Program-made: the position numbers and the translations under genes
Notes under the pieces: generated by a model
What the model saw: the letters and a program-made list of their open reading frames with translations, nothing else
What the model was told of the DNA's origin: nothing
The model's database searches: none
In this document: positions 35,537 through 43,702 of the stretch, piece after piece
How positions within the stretch are numbered: position 1 is the stretch's first letter
How the letters are laid out: each line of letters starts with the position of its first letter
From: Alphaproteobacteria bacterium
GTDB taxonomy: Bacteria > Pseudomonadota > Alphaproteobacteria > Micavibrionales > Micavibrionaceae
NCBI GenBank assembly: GCA_017302165.1
Contig: JAFLCW010000001.1
Coordinates: 1-64,000, forward strand
Reading direction: 5' to 3'
DNA length: 64,000 bases

Positions 35537-35935
35537 TTATGTAACGGTATCACCAAGCGTATGTTGGTTGAGGGTGTTTATAAATTCATTGCTGGCATCA
35601 AACAGATAATGTTTCAGATGACAGGTCTGTGTCACACGGCAGGTATTTGTTGCGGCATCAAAGCATTCCACCATGAACATGCTCGGCTCCAGCTGCTTTA
35701 CAATATCTCCAAGCCGCAGATTTTGCGCTTCTTCAGCAAGCCGGATGCCGCCGCCCTTACCCTTGCTGGTTTCAATATATCCAAGCTGCGAGAGGCGGTG
35801 AACAATCTTCACCAGATGGTTGCGGGAAATTTTATAATATTCGGAAATCTCCTTTACGCTGGATAGGTCATCAGGACGCGCCGCCAGATACATCAGGCAA
35901 CGCAGGCCGTAATCGGTAAATCGTGTTAACTGCAT
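35537..35935 (-). CDS. nsrR: Rrf2 family NO-sensing repressor NsrR
   Basis: This 132-residue protein has the Rrf2 winged-helix N-terminus (MQLTRFTDYGLRCLMYLA) with KISRNHLVKIVHRLSQLGYI as the recognition region. Cysteines C91, C99 and C105 are placed as in NsrR for a [4Fe-4S] cluster that reacts with NO. It is divergent from the flavohaemoglobin gene, the classic NsrR target. A short AT-rich imperfect repeat in the gap could be its operator. Confidence 0.9.
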   Translation of the reverse strand: MQLTRFTDYGLRCLMYLAARPDDLSSVKEISEYYKISRNHLVKIVHRLSQLGYIETSKGKGGGIRLAEEAQNLRLGDIVKQLEPSMFMVECFDAATNTCRVTQTCHLKHYLFDASNEFINTLNQHTLGDTVT

Positions 35936-35994
35936 AATGCTGTACTCATCATAAATTTATCGCGGACAGGGTTGCATAATTAGCCGCGATCTAT

Positions 35995-36020
35995 AATATA
36001 CATACTATATACATATTAAG
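35995..36020. promoter_or_regulatory. Candidate NsrR operator before hmp
   Basis: The stretch AATATACATACTATATACAT and following bases contains two copies of TATACATA and is an imperfect inverted repeat, between the divergent nsrR and hmp genes. The match to published NsrR motifs is not close, so this rests mainly on position. Confidence 0.35.
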
Positions 36021-36034
36021 AAAGGCAATTCCCC

Positions 36035-37270
36035 ATGCTGTCCCAACAAACCATCGATATCGTCAAATCCACCGCGCCTATTTTGAATGAACATGGCGAA
36101 ACGCTGACCAAGCATTTTTACAAGCGTATGTTCAGCCACAATCCAGAAGTCGCGCCGTTTTTCAATCCTGCCAATCAGGCGGGCGGCACGCAGCAACGCG
36201 CGCTGGCGGCGGCAATTTGCGCGTATGCGGCGAACATCGACAACCTGGAAGTACTGGGCGGTGCGGTCGAATTGATTGCGCATAAACACGCGTCTTTGAT
36301 GATTAAGCCGGAGCATTATCCGATTGTGGGTGAAAACCTGCTGGCCTCTATCCGTGAGGTGCTGGGCGAAGGCGCAACTGATGATGTAATCAATGCATGG
36401 GGCGAAGCGTATGGCTTTCTGGCAGATATCCTGATCGGGCGGGAAAAGCAGCTTTATGATGAGAATGCAAATAAAACCGGCGGCTGGGAAGGTTTCCGCG
36501 ATTTCGTGGTTGATCGCAAAGAAAAGGAAAGCAGCATCATTACGTCCTTTTACCTCAAGCCCAAAGATGGCGGCGCTTTGCCATCCTATATGGCGGGGCA
36601 ATATATTACGGTGCGGATGCCGACAAAGGACGGTTCAACCACAATGCGCAATTACAGCCTGTCCGACAAACCCGGTCAGGATTATTTACGCATCAGCGTG
36701 AAACGTGAGGTCGGCGCGAAAGCCGATACGCCGAAGGGCTATGTATCCAACACCCTGCATGATGCAATCAATGTTGGTGATACACTTGAGATCGGGCCGC
36801 CATGCGGCGAGTTTTTCCTGAATACGAACGACAAGCACGAACGCCCGCTGGTTTTGCTGGCGGCAGGGGTTGGCATTACGCCAATCCTCAGCATTATGCA
36901 AACTGCGCTGGAAGCGATGCCGGATCGTGAAATTATTCTGATCCACGGATGTTTGAATATGGATGTACAGCCGTTTAAAAACACACTAGATGCGCTGGCT
37001 ACGAAGCACAGTAATTTAACTGTTCATTACCGTTACAGTGAAGCAACTGACGGTGAGGACAAGGCGGACACGAACTGCTCCGGCGGGTTTGTCGATGCGG
37101 CGCTGATTGAAAGCCTCATGCCCTCACGCCATGCCGATTATTATTTCTGTGGCCCGAAGCCTTTCATGGTGAATATCTATCATGAGCTTTTGGCTTGGGG
37201 CATTCCGGGCAATCAGGTGCATTTTGAGTTCTTCGGCCCGCGGGAAGAACTGGAGCGGAAAGCGGCTTGA
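36035..37270 (+). CDS. hmp: Flavohaemoglobin Hmp, NO dioxygenase/reductase
   Basis: This 411-residue protein has the globin (1-140), FAD-binding (150-260) and NAD-binding (265-405) domains of Hmp. The proximal haem histidine is H85 (AHKH), as in E. coli. RNYSLSDKPG is the flavin motif and LLAAGVGITPILSI the NAD motif. It converts NO to nitrate with O2, or to N2O without. It is read away from nsrR. Its TGA stop lies inside the FNR box of ribB. Confidence 0.95.
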   Translation: MLSQQTIDIVKSTAPILNEHGETLTKHFYKRMFSHNPEVAPFFNPANQAGGTQQRALAAAICAYAANIDNLEVLGGAVELIAHKHASLMIKPEHYPIVGENLLASIREVLGEGATDDVINAWGEAYGFLADILIGREKQLYDENANKTGGWEGFRDFVVDRKEKESSIITSFYLKPKDGGALPSYMAGQYITVRMPTKDGSTTMRNYSLSDKPGQDYLRISVKREVGAKADTPKGYVSNTLHDAINVGDTLEIGPPCGEFFLNTNDKHERPLVLLAAGVGITPILSIMQTALEAMPDREIILIHGCLNMDVQPFKNTLDALATKHSNLTVHYRYSEATDGEDKADTNCSGGFVDAALIESLMPSRHADYYFCGPKPFMVNIYHELLAWGIPGNQVHFEFFGPREELERKAA

Positions 37271-37280
37271 TCTGGATCAA
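37267..37280 (+). promoter_or_regulatory. FNR/Dnr box of ribBH, overlapping the hmp stop codon
   Basis: TTGATCTGGATCAA. Its centre is 40.5 bp before the ribB ATG at 37314. The TGA of hmp (37268-37270) is part of the box. No good -10 is seen. Confidence 0.8.
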
Positions 37281-37313
37281 GGATTTTTTATATCAAATAT
37301 CATTCTTAAAGAA

Positions 37314-37943
37314 ATGGGTTTAATACATTCAGCTATCGAAGATGTAATTGCATATCTTGCAGCAGGAAAACTCGCCATTCTTACTGATCATAAAGACCGG
37401 GAAGATGAAGGCGATCTTATCGCCTGCGCCTCCACGATTATGCCAGAGCATATCAGTTTCATGGCCAAATATGGACGTGGGCTGATCTGTCTTGCGATGA
37501 GGGCCTCAGAGATTGACCGGCTTGGGCTCCCCCCTATGGTAGCTGAAAATCAATGTCCTCATCAAACGGCTTTTACGGTCTCTATTGATGCACGAGAAGG
37601 TACAACTACAGGCATTTCCGCCTATGACCGTGCGCATACCATCCGTCTGGCCGCCGATCCTTCCAGTACAATTTCAGATTTTCGCATGCCAGGGCATATG
37701 TTTCCCCTAAGGGCGCGTCAGGGCGGAATTTTTGAGAGGGAGGGGCATACAGAAGCCTCTGTAGAGCTTTGCCGTTTGGCTGGCCGGGGCGAAAGTGCCG
37801 TGATTTGCGAGATTATGGATGACGATGGACATATGATGAGAAAAGCTGCCTTACAGGCCTTCGCACAGACTCACAGTCTCAAGATTTGCAGTATCGCCAG
37901 CTTAAAGACGTATCTGACGATACAGTCAAAGAAGGCTGCATAA
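37314..37943 (+). CDS. ribB: 3,4-dihydroxy-2-butanone 4-phosphate synthase RibB
   Basis: This protein has 209 residues from the ATG at 37314; the longer frame to 37182 overlaps hmp and is not family sequence. It makes the four-carbon unit of riboflavin from ribulose 5-phosphate. The family motifs DREDEGDLIACA, the conserved RGLICLAM and RARQGGIFEREGHTEASVELCRLAG are clear. There is no GTP cyclohydrolase II domain. Transcription from the FNR box would start at the ATG. A dedicated copy here would support flavin supply during nitrate respiration. Confidence 0.93.
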   Translation: MGLIHSAIEDVIAYLAAGKLAILTDHKDREDEGDLIACASTIMPEHISFMAKYGRGLICLAMRASEIDRLGLPPMVAENQCPHQTAFTVSIDAREGTTTGISAYDRAHTIRLAADPSSTISDFRMPGHMFPLRARQGGIFEREGHTEASVELCRLAGRGESAVICEIMDDDGHMMRKAALQAFAQTHSLKICSIASLKTYLTIQSKKAA

Positions 37944-37946
37944 TCC

Positions 37947-38378
37947 ATGACAAAAGTCTTGATTATCGAAGCCGATTTCTATCCACACATTGCAAATTTA
38001 TTAAGATCCGGAGCTAAAAGTTTTTTGGAAGAAGCTGGTGTAGAATATGATATTTTAAGCGTACCAGGCGCATTGGAACTACCATCTGCATTGGCTTTTG
38101 TATTGCAAAAAGATCCTACGCCTTATGATGCATTTATCGTTTTGGGATGTGTGATACGGGGTGAAACGAGTCATTATGATATCGTTTGCGGCGAGAGTGC
38201 GCGCGGGGTATACGATTTGGTCCTGAAACATTATTTGGCGCTTGGCAACGGAATTCTGACCGTCGAAAATGAGGAACAGGCTCTGGATAGAGCCGATCCT
38301 GCAAAAAAAAATAAAGGCGGAGATGCCGCCAGAGCGGCGTTGCATATGCTTTCTCTCAAGAAAAAATATATCACTTGA
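37947..38378 (+). CDS. ribH: 6,7-dimethyl-8-ribityllumazine synthase RibH
   Basis: This 143-residue protein condenses the RibB product with the pyrimidine precursor to lumazine. Family motifs are SVPGALELPSAL, VLGCVIRGETSHYDIVC (with the catalytic histidine) and GNGILTVENEEQALDRA. It starts 3 bp after ribB. Its stop codon TGA (38376-38378) overlaps the next FNR box, in the same way as the hmp stop. Confidence 0.93.
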   Translation: MTKVLIIEADFYPHIANLLRSGAKSFLEEAGVEYDILSVPGALELPSALAFVLQKDPTPYDAFIVLGCVIRGETSHYDIVCGESARGVYDLVLKHYLALGNGILTVENEEQALDRADPAKKNKGGDAARAALHMLSLKKKYIT

Positions 38379-38388
38379 TTCAGATCAA
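38375..38388 (+). promoter_or_regulatory. FNR/Dnr box of the porin gene, overlapping the ribH stop codon
   Basis: TTGATTCAGATCAA. At -41.5 it predicts a start near 38423, a 28-nt leader for the porin at 38451. The TGA of ribH lies inside the box. Confidence 0.8.
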
Positions 38389-38450
38389 GTCATGGCCACC
38401 GGTCGGGCTTTAGCCTGTTCTCAAAATTAACCCTAAAGGCTTTACCGATC

Positions 38451-39713
38451 ATGAAACCTTCAAGAAAATTCCTACTTCTGACCAGTATTGGCCTTGCCTT
38501 TCTTTTTCTTTCATTACCAGCTAAGGCCGGTGATACGCCGGAAAGCCTTATTAAGGAAGGCGATTTTTTCGGCGAGGTCAGGTACCGCTACGAATTTGTC
38601 GATCAGGATGGCCCGGTGCCGGTTACCGATAATGCCAAGGCCGGAACGATTCGCACAAATATTGGTTTCAAAACCGGAAAATATCAGGATTTTCAAGCCC
38701 TGCTCGAAGCACAAATTGTGCAGAATATGGGCGCGAACAATTTTAACGATACGGTGAACGGTAAAACAAGTTTCCCCATTGTTGCTGATCCGGATAATGA
38801 GGAAATCAATCAAGCCTGGCTGTCCTGGAGCGGCATCGATGGTGCCGAGATCAAGTTGGGGCGGCAGGGGATCAACCTCGACAATCAGCGCTTTATCGGG
38901 ACTGTCGACTGGCGGCAGAACGACCAGACCTTCGATTCCGTCGTTTTCAACTATTCAGGAATAGAGAAAGCCAATCTGAGCTACGGCTATATTGCCAATA
39001 TAAACCGGATTTTCGGTGACGATCACACTCTTGGCGATCTTGATTCCTCCAGCCATTTCATTAATGCATCTTATGGGTTTACGGAATGGTTCAAAATCAC
39101 CGGATATGGGTATTGGCTGGAGTTTGACCGCTTGCCCGCCCGGTCTTCAGAAACTTATGGTCTACGGGCAACGGGCAAGACCCTTATCACCGAGAATTGG
39201 TCTTTTGCCTATGAGGCCGAGGCCGCCACGCAATCAGACCGGGGCAACAACATGGCCAGTTATGACGTAGAATATTATCACATCGCTCCGTCCGTCTCAG
39301 GCCATGGCTTTACGTTTGGTGCCGGGTATGAAGTGCTGGGCGGGGATGGCGCGAATGCTTTCCAGACGCCACTGGCCACGCTGCATAAATTCAACGGCTG
39401 GGCCGACAAATTTCTGGATACGCCCGCAGCAGGACTGGAGGATGCGTATGTGAGTGCGTCCTATAAAGTCACAGGGTTGAACAAGGCTGTTGATGGCACA
39501 ACCTTGACCACCGTTTATCATGATTTCAACGGGGATGAGAACGGCGATTTTGGTTCTGAATTCGATGCCTCTGTCGGAAAATCTTTTGATCTCCCGAAAG
39601 AACTGCCGTTTGAAAAATTCAATATCCTTGTCAAATATGCCGATTACAACGCCGAAGACGCTCCCTTCATCGACACACAAAAATTCTGGCTTCAGGTCGG
39701 GGTAAATTTTTAA
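38451..39713 (+). CDS. Outer membrane porin-like beta-barrel protein
   Basis: This 420-residue protein has a clear signal peptide ending at AKA-GD (about residue 26). Alternating beta-strand patterns run through the protein, for example EVRYRYEFV, AEIKLGRQGINLDNQRF and NILVKYADYNAE, and the C-terminus ends in phenylalanine (FWLQVGVNF) as barrel proteins do. It resembles OprD/alginate-export type porins seen near nitrate genes. A role in nitrate or nitrite passage across the outer membrane is inferred from its FNR box and position. Confidence 0.8.
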   Translation: MKPSRKFLLLTSIGLAFLFLSLPAKAGDTPESLIKEGDFFGEVRYRYEFVDQDGPVPVTDNAKAGTIRTNIGFKTGKYQDFQALLEAQIVQNMGANNFNDTVNGKTSFPIVADPDNEEINQAWLSWSGIDGAEIKLGRQGINLDNQRFIGTVDWRQNDQTFDSVVFNYSGIEKANLSYGYIANINRIFGDDHTLGDLDSSSHFINASYGFTEWFKITGYGYWLEFDRLPARSSETYGLRATGKTLITENWSFAYEAEAATQSDRGNNMASYDVEYYHIAPSVSGHGFTFGAGYEVLGGDGANAFQTPLATLHKFNGWADKFLDTPAAGLEDAYVSASYKVTGLNKAVDGTTLTTVYHDFNGDENGDFGSEFDASVGKSFDLPKELPFEKFNILVKYADYNAEDAPFIDTQKFWLQVGVNF

Positions 39714-40000
39714 AGACATTGTATTTGGACATTGGTGTACTAGGGCATCGGTTTCAGCCTAAAGCATTTGGTCATAATGTCGAAGCCTTGCATCCGGCAA
39801 GGCGGTAGCTTTAATCCGTGCCCTGATAATTCCCTGTTATTTTTTTACTCCAAATTGGCAGAAAGCCAGCTACGCCATGAATTCATTGGGATTTTCGGCA
39901 ATTTGGTCATATGGCTCGCTATAAAAATAGAAAAAATCCCTGTTTTTTTCCCTGCTAGCAGGGAATCTTGCTGAGAATTGTGCGAGAGTGACTGCCCACA

Positions 40001-40034
40001 CAGCCATCTAGTCACCTGTTTGCCGAACGGTGAG
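40001..40034. repeat. Middle junction repeat (att-like)
   Basis: CAGCCATCTAGTCACCTGTT and the next base match 120-140 at 20 of 21 positions, followed by a related tail ending GGTGAG. It would be the right end of element 1 and the left end of element 2. A second motif, CACTGAGAATTT (40096-40107), parallels the one at 215-226. Confidence 0.6.
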
Positions 40035-40110
40035 AAATATTCCCCAAATATCCCGCAGTTCCGCGCTCTTTTCCGGTGAGTATGCTTTAGTCGAACACTG
40101 AGAATTTAAA

Positions 40111-40134
40111 AAACCGGGTCTTTCCCCCCGGTTT
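40111..40134 (-). terminator. Terminator after the element 2 recombinase
   Basis: AAACCGGG (40111-40118) pairs with CCCGGTTT (40127-40134). Read on the minus strand the hairpin is followed by a T run, as expected for the leftward recombinase gene ending at 40169. Confidence 0.8.
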
Positions 40135-40168
40135 TCTCTGACAGCTAATTTTCTGTTCGACGTATTTC

Positions 40169-41728
40169 TTAGGCGGCCATTTGGCCAAGTTCGAATGTGG
40201 CAAAGATTTGCTTGCCAACATGAGTGTCTGAAAGACCTTCACGTTCGGCAATTTGTCGTATGGTGAGACCTTGGAAATGCTCATCCCGCCAGATGAAACC
40301 TTGCACCAGTTTCTTGAGCTGATCGGGCGATAAGTCAAAGATATCGCGATCAGGCTTTTCTGGTTCTATGATTACCGCGCCCTTCTTGGCTCGGCGGGTA
40401 TTAAAGGTACCTACGATCAGAGCGGTCTCTTTCGGCGATTTGATTTTTGTTTCGGCGGCTTGAGAAAGCGCGTCACAGAGTTCTTGAACATTCACCTCGA
40501 TCTCAAGTCTCTCAGCTTGAACGGTAATACGCCGAATAATACCTTGGACAAATCGGGCCATCGGGAGCAGCGCTTGCCCTTCAACAATCTTCTGAATGCT
40601 TTCAATATCATGATCCGGACAGATCCCTAGCAACTCTACGACACCAGATCGGCTACACAAATTGTGACGCAGGATGCTTTCAACCGTCGCTTCAATTTGA
40701 TACGCTGGAAGCCTTCCCAGCAAACCATCTGGGTGATCCCGCATCTGGATCCGATTTTGGCTGATATAGTACCGGTACTGCTTTTTGCCCTTGGCTGTGT
40801 ATCCCGGTGTATAAGGTGTTGCCTGTGCATCGAACAGGAGGCTCTTGAGCAAATTGACTTCTCTGGAGATTTTCTGTCCTTTATAAACTGATGCCTGTTC
40901 ACTCAGCTTTTCTAGTACTGCCGTCCAAAGCTCAAGAGGTATAATCCCCTTATGCTGCCCTTCATAGGTTTTGTTTTTATGACGGATCTGCCCGATATAG
41001 ATGGGGTTTGAAAGTAGAGCATACAGCGCGCCTCGCGAAAATGGTTTCCCTCCAACCATTCGCCCATCCTTATAGGTCAAAATCTTGCTGAATATCTGTT
41101 CCTGGTCGAGTTCCTGTTTCAGGCGGATAACATTGCTGTGAAGGAGGTAGCGTTCAAAAATATGCTGAACTGTTTTGGCCTCGGTCTTATTGGGAACAAG
41201 CTGTCTAAACTGGATGTCATACCCCAGCGGTGGAGATCCTCCCATCCACATGCCTTTTTTCTTACTGGCTGCGATTTTGTCGCGCACCCGTTCACCAATG
41301 ACTTCACGCTCAAACTGGGCAAAGGACAGTAGAACGTTGAGAGTAAGACGCCCCATCGACGTCGTGGTATTGAAGGATTGCGTGATGCTGACAAAGGTCA
41401 CGCCATGCTGGTCAAAAACCTCCACCAGCTTGGAAAAATCCATCAGGGCACGAGTAAGACGATCGATCTTATAAACGACAACAATATGAACCTTTCCGGC
41501 TTTTATATCTTCCATCAGACGCTTTAAGGCCGGGCGTTCCAGAGTACCCCCGGAATATCCCCCGTCATCATAAGCCTCCATCACAGCCACCCATCCTTCG
41601 GCTTTTTGGCTAGCAATATAGGAGAGGCACGCTTCACGCTGCGCATCCAGAGAGTTAAAATCCTGCTCCAACCCTTCTTCAGTCGATTTGCGGGTATAGA
41701 CCGCGCAGTATTTTATAGCCGGCTTCAT
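40169..41728 (-). CDS. Large serine recombinase (element 2 integrase)
   Basis: This 519-residue paralogue of the recombinase at 295-1851 has the same YTRKS nucleophile motif (11-15) and DRLTR (89-93). The first 170 residues are nearly identical between the two. The C-terminal half, which reads the attachment site, differs more. The zinc-ribbon cysteines are absent here as well. It overlaps its DUF2924 partner by 4 bp. It lies 135 bp inside the middle junction repeat, mirroring the arrangement at the tRNA. Confidence 0.93.
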   Translation of the reverse strand: MKPAIKYCAVYTRKSTEEGLEQDFNSLDAQREACLSYIASQKAEGWVAVMEAYDDGGYSGGTLERPALKRLMEDIKAGKVHIVVVYKIDRLTRALMDFSKLVEVFDQHGVTFVSITQSFNTTTSMGRLTLNVLLSFAQFEREVIGERVRDKIAASKKKGMWMGGSPPLGYDIQFRQLVPNKTEAKTVQHIFERYLLHSNVIRLKQELDQEQIFSKILTYKDGRMVGGKPFSRGALYALLSNPIYIGQIRHKNKTYEGQHKGIIPLELWTAVLEKLSEQASVYKGQKISREVNLLKSLLFDAQATPYTPGYTAKGKKQYRYYISQNRIQMRDHPDGLLGRLPAYQIEATVESILRHNLCSRSGVVELLGICPDHDIESIQKIVEGQALLPMARFVQGIIRRITVQAERLEIEVNVQELCDALSQAAETKIKSPKETALIVGTFNTRRAKKGAVIIEPEKPDRDIFDLSPDQLKKLVQGFIWRDEHFQGLTIRQIAEREGLSDTHVGKQIFATFELGQMAA

Positions 41729-42165
41729 GTGGCACCTTCTTTCTTCTTAAGGCCAAAGAAGATCCAGCCGTTCCACCTTGTCCCCGTGATCTCCGAAGCG
41801 ATTTGCGAGAGGCTGCCGTAAATCTTACCCTTGTATTCGTACCCAGCGGCCTGAACCAGAACACTGTACCGGGCGCCGTTCCAGTTCCGGACCAGTCGCG
41901 TTCCAGGCTTTAGGACCGAGACGTTTTTATCAAAACAATTAGGATTGCGCTTGTACTGCTTGATCAGCTGTTCGAGGCGTTTCTGTTGTTCTGGTGTCAA
42001 ACCTTGCCCACGCTGCTTATAGGCGAGGCTTTTCTCCAGCATACTTCGCCCGATCCGAGCATGTGGTTGCAATCCCCAAACTACAGCCCATTCCCGCCGC
42101 AATTCTTCAATGGAAAGATTTGACAGATGACCGATAACATTATGATCTAAAACGGTTTTTCGCAT
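41725..42165 (-). CDS. DUF2924 protein, recombinase partner (element 2)
   Basis: This 146-residue homologue of the protein at 1848-2297 has LKPGTRLVRNWNG and TGTRWNGWIFFGLKKKE at the C-terminus. Its start is preceded by AGGAGG. The central region differs in sequence from the first copy, so the two recombinase modules have diverged independently and are not a recent duplication. An accessory role in recombination is inferred from constant pairing. Confidence 0.85.
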   Translation of the reverse strand: MRKTVLDHNVIGHLSNLSIEELRREWAVVWGLQPHARIGRSMLEKSLAYKQRGQGLTPEQQKRLEQLIKQYKRNPNCFDKNVSVLKPGTRLVRNWNGARYSVLVQAAGYEYKGKIYGSLSQIASEITGTRWNGWIFFGLKKKEGAT

Positions 42166-42312
42166 GTGAACCTCCTAGGTCCATACATGCTTCCTTTAGG
42201 GCAGAAGTCCAGATAAGAAATCAAAAAAATTATTCAGATTAAACGCTTATAAAAAACTAAATACTTGAGAAAATTTTCAAGATAGTTTTAAATTTAACGG
42301 TGTAACTCATAA

Positions 42313-43245
42313 TTAGTATGGTTTCTGGCCGGTTTTAATGAAGCGTTGGTATGTATCTTCCAAGCTATCCCCCTCATCTTCTTCGTAAGACTTAAATGGC
42401 GGGTCCTTTGGGTATAGAAGAAGCGAGATTGTCATTTCATGTTGATCCGCGAAGATCGTCATTTCCTGTACTTCTTCATTAGCATTCCAGACGCCTTTTG
42501 GATGCAAAACGCCTTTAAGATTATCAATCATCATGTCTTGACGAACAGCGAGCGATTGAGTGGGCATTTTTATAGTTTCTTGTCGCGCACGATAAAACAC
42601 TCCGGATTTCAGGAGCCGCTCGCTAGACCATGCCCAATCGATGAAGCCCTCTTTTCCAACGACAATCATAGCTCGCTGATCTGTCATATCGAGCCATTTT
42701 AAAATCGCGGCTGTCACCGATACGCCATAACGGTCAGATAAATGTTGCATCATTTCCATTGAACCTTTGTGACCGTTTACCTGCGTACGGAAATCATCCA
42801 ACGGCATAAGTAAGAAAGAAGAAAATGTGTTGGCCTGCGCTTCTTTCTGAGCGTATTCAGATTTCCAGTCGAGCATGTCACGTCCGGAACATTGAATACC
42901 TTCGGGTGCTTGGTGTCTATGGAGCAAATAGTGCCCAAGCTCGTGCCCGAGGGTATAGTTTTGGCGGCCTTTGGAACTGATGGCATTGTTGTAGAAAATT
43001 CCCCATTCACCTTTTTTCTTAGGATTCGGCAAAAGCATGCCTTCAAAGTTTTTTGACATGGCTTCTCCCTGTACTAGCGTAATCGGTTCATCAGGGAAAA
43101 CCTGCTTTGAATATTCCCGCGCTATGCTGGCAACATCAACAGGAAAGTGATCTAAGCCGTGAACGGCTTGAAAGGCTTTTAAAACATTCGACAGATGAAT
43201 CGCCCACCTTTGGGGCGTCGCAGGCAGTTTTATTTCTTTCCCCAT
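42313..43245 (-). CDS. capP: CapP-like ImmA/IrrE metallopeptidase
   Basis: This 310-residue protein has the zinc peptidase motif HELGH (101-105) and a downstream glutamate in EAQANTFSSFLL (about 135) that could complete the zinc site. A cysteine (C119) lies shortly after the motif. The C-terminal half is beta-rich and probably sensory. CapP proteins cleave the CapH repressor after DNA damage and so switch on CBASS operons. The pairing with an XRE gene (16-bp overlap) beside a divergent CBASS operon supports this assignment. Confidence 0.85.
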   Translation of the reverse strand: MGKEIKLPATPQRWAIHLSNVLKAFQAVHGLDHFPVDVASIAREYSKQVFPDEPITLVQGEAMSKNFEGMLLPNPKKKGEWGIFYNNAISSKGRQNYTLGHELGHYLLHRHQAPEGIQCSGRDMLDWKSEYAQKEAQANTFSSFLLMPLDDFRTQVNGHKGSMEMMQHLSDRYGVSVTAAILKWLDMTDQRAMIVVGKEGFIDWAWSSERLLKSGVFYRARQETIKMPTQSLAVRQDMMIDNLKGVLHPKGVWNANEEVQEMTIFADQHEMTISLLLYPKDPPFKSYEEDEGDSLEDTYQRFIKTGQKPY

Positions 43246-43559
43246 GACTCGATCATTTCTTCAATACGTTTCTGATCCTGAGGGTCGAGCTTACTAAATT
43301 TTCGGTAGAATGCCTCTTTAAAAATTCTTTCGTCTGGCTGCGCCGAATCGTCCAACAGATATTCTACTGTCACAGATAAGACGCTGGCGACCTTGGAAAG
43401 TTTTTCGGCCGAAGGCTTTACCGCCTTTTTACCGGGGCGAGGGTTTTCCAGTTCCCAAAGATAGCTTTTGCTGCTGTCAGAAAGTTCGGCAAGTTTATCT
43501 AATGAATACCTTTTTTCGTCTCTGTGCTTTCTAATTTTTTCCCCTAAAGAGAGAGTCAT
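43230..43559 (-). CDS. capH: CapH-like XRE repressor
   Basis: This 109-residue protein has an N-terminal helix-turn-helix (GEKIRKHRDEKRYSLDKLAE then DSSKSYLWELENPRPGKK) and a C-terminal helical tail (FYRKFSKLDPQDQKRIEEMIE) suited to dimerisation and cleavage. It sits with capP directly beside the CBASS operon. Two 16-bp palindromes in the intergenic region are its likely operators: one covers its own -10 element and the other lies on the CBASS side. Confidence 0.87.
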   Translation of the reverse strand: MTLSLGEKIRKHRDEKRYSLDKLAELSDSSKSYLWELENPRPGKKAVKPSAEKLSKVASVLSVTVEYLLDDSAQPDERIFKEAFYRKFSKLDPQDQKRIEEMIESWGKK

Positions 43560-43587
43560 GGCGCAGTTCCTTTTAACATAAACATAA

Positions 43588-43603
43588 GTTCAGTATACCG
43601 AAC
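43588..43603. promoter_or_regulatory. Operator O1 over the capH promoter
   Basis: GTTCAGTATACCGAAC is a GTTC-N8-GAAC palindrome. On the minus strand it contains TATACT (43597-43592), which with TTGTCA (43620-43615) at 17-bp spacing forms a near-consensus promoter for capH-capP, so binding here would be autorepressive. Confidence 0.8.
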
Positions 43604-43635
43604 AAAAGCGTGCTTGACAAGCGAATGCCGACGTG

Positions 43636-43651
43636 GTTCGATATACAGAAC
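43636..43651. promoter_or_regulatory. Operator O2 on the CBASS side
   Basis: GTTCGATATACAGAAC shares the GTTC-N8-GAAC form and the TATAC core of O1, 48 bp away centre to centre. TTGACA (43614-43619) is a rightward -35 candidate whose -10 would fall inside this operator, though the -10 itself is weak. Confidence 0.78.
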
Positions 43652-43702
43652 AATTCAATAACGATACTAACAGGGAAACAGTTCCAATAAAGGAAATTAT
43701 AC

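Larger units (their letters stand above)
39714..40168. other. Gene-free junction between the two elements
   Basis: No convincing gene lies here. The stretch holds a 16-bp palindrome, TCCCTGCTAGCAGGGA (39949-39964), related CCCTG words around it, the junction repeat at 40001 and the recombinase terminator at 40111. The palindrome has no T run after it on either strand. Confidence 0.7.

Noticed and set aside
39949..39964. Palindrome TCCCTGCTAGCAGGGA
   Set aside because: There is no T run on either side for a terminator and no second copy as an operator. It could be part of an integration region, but nothing shows that.
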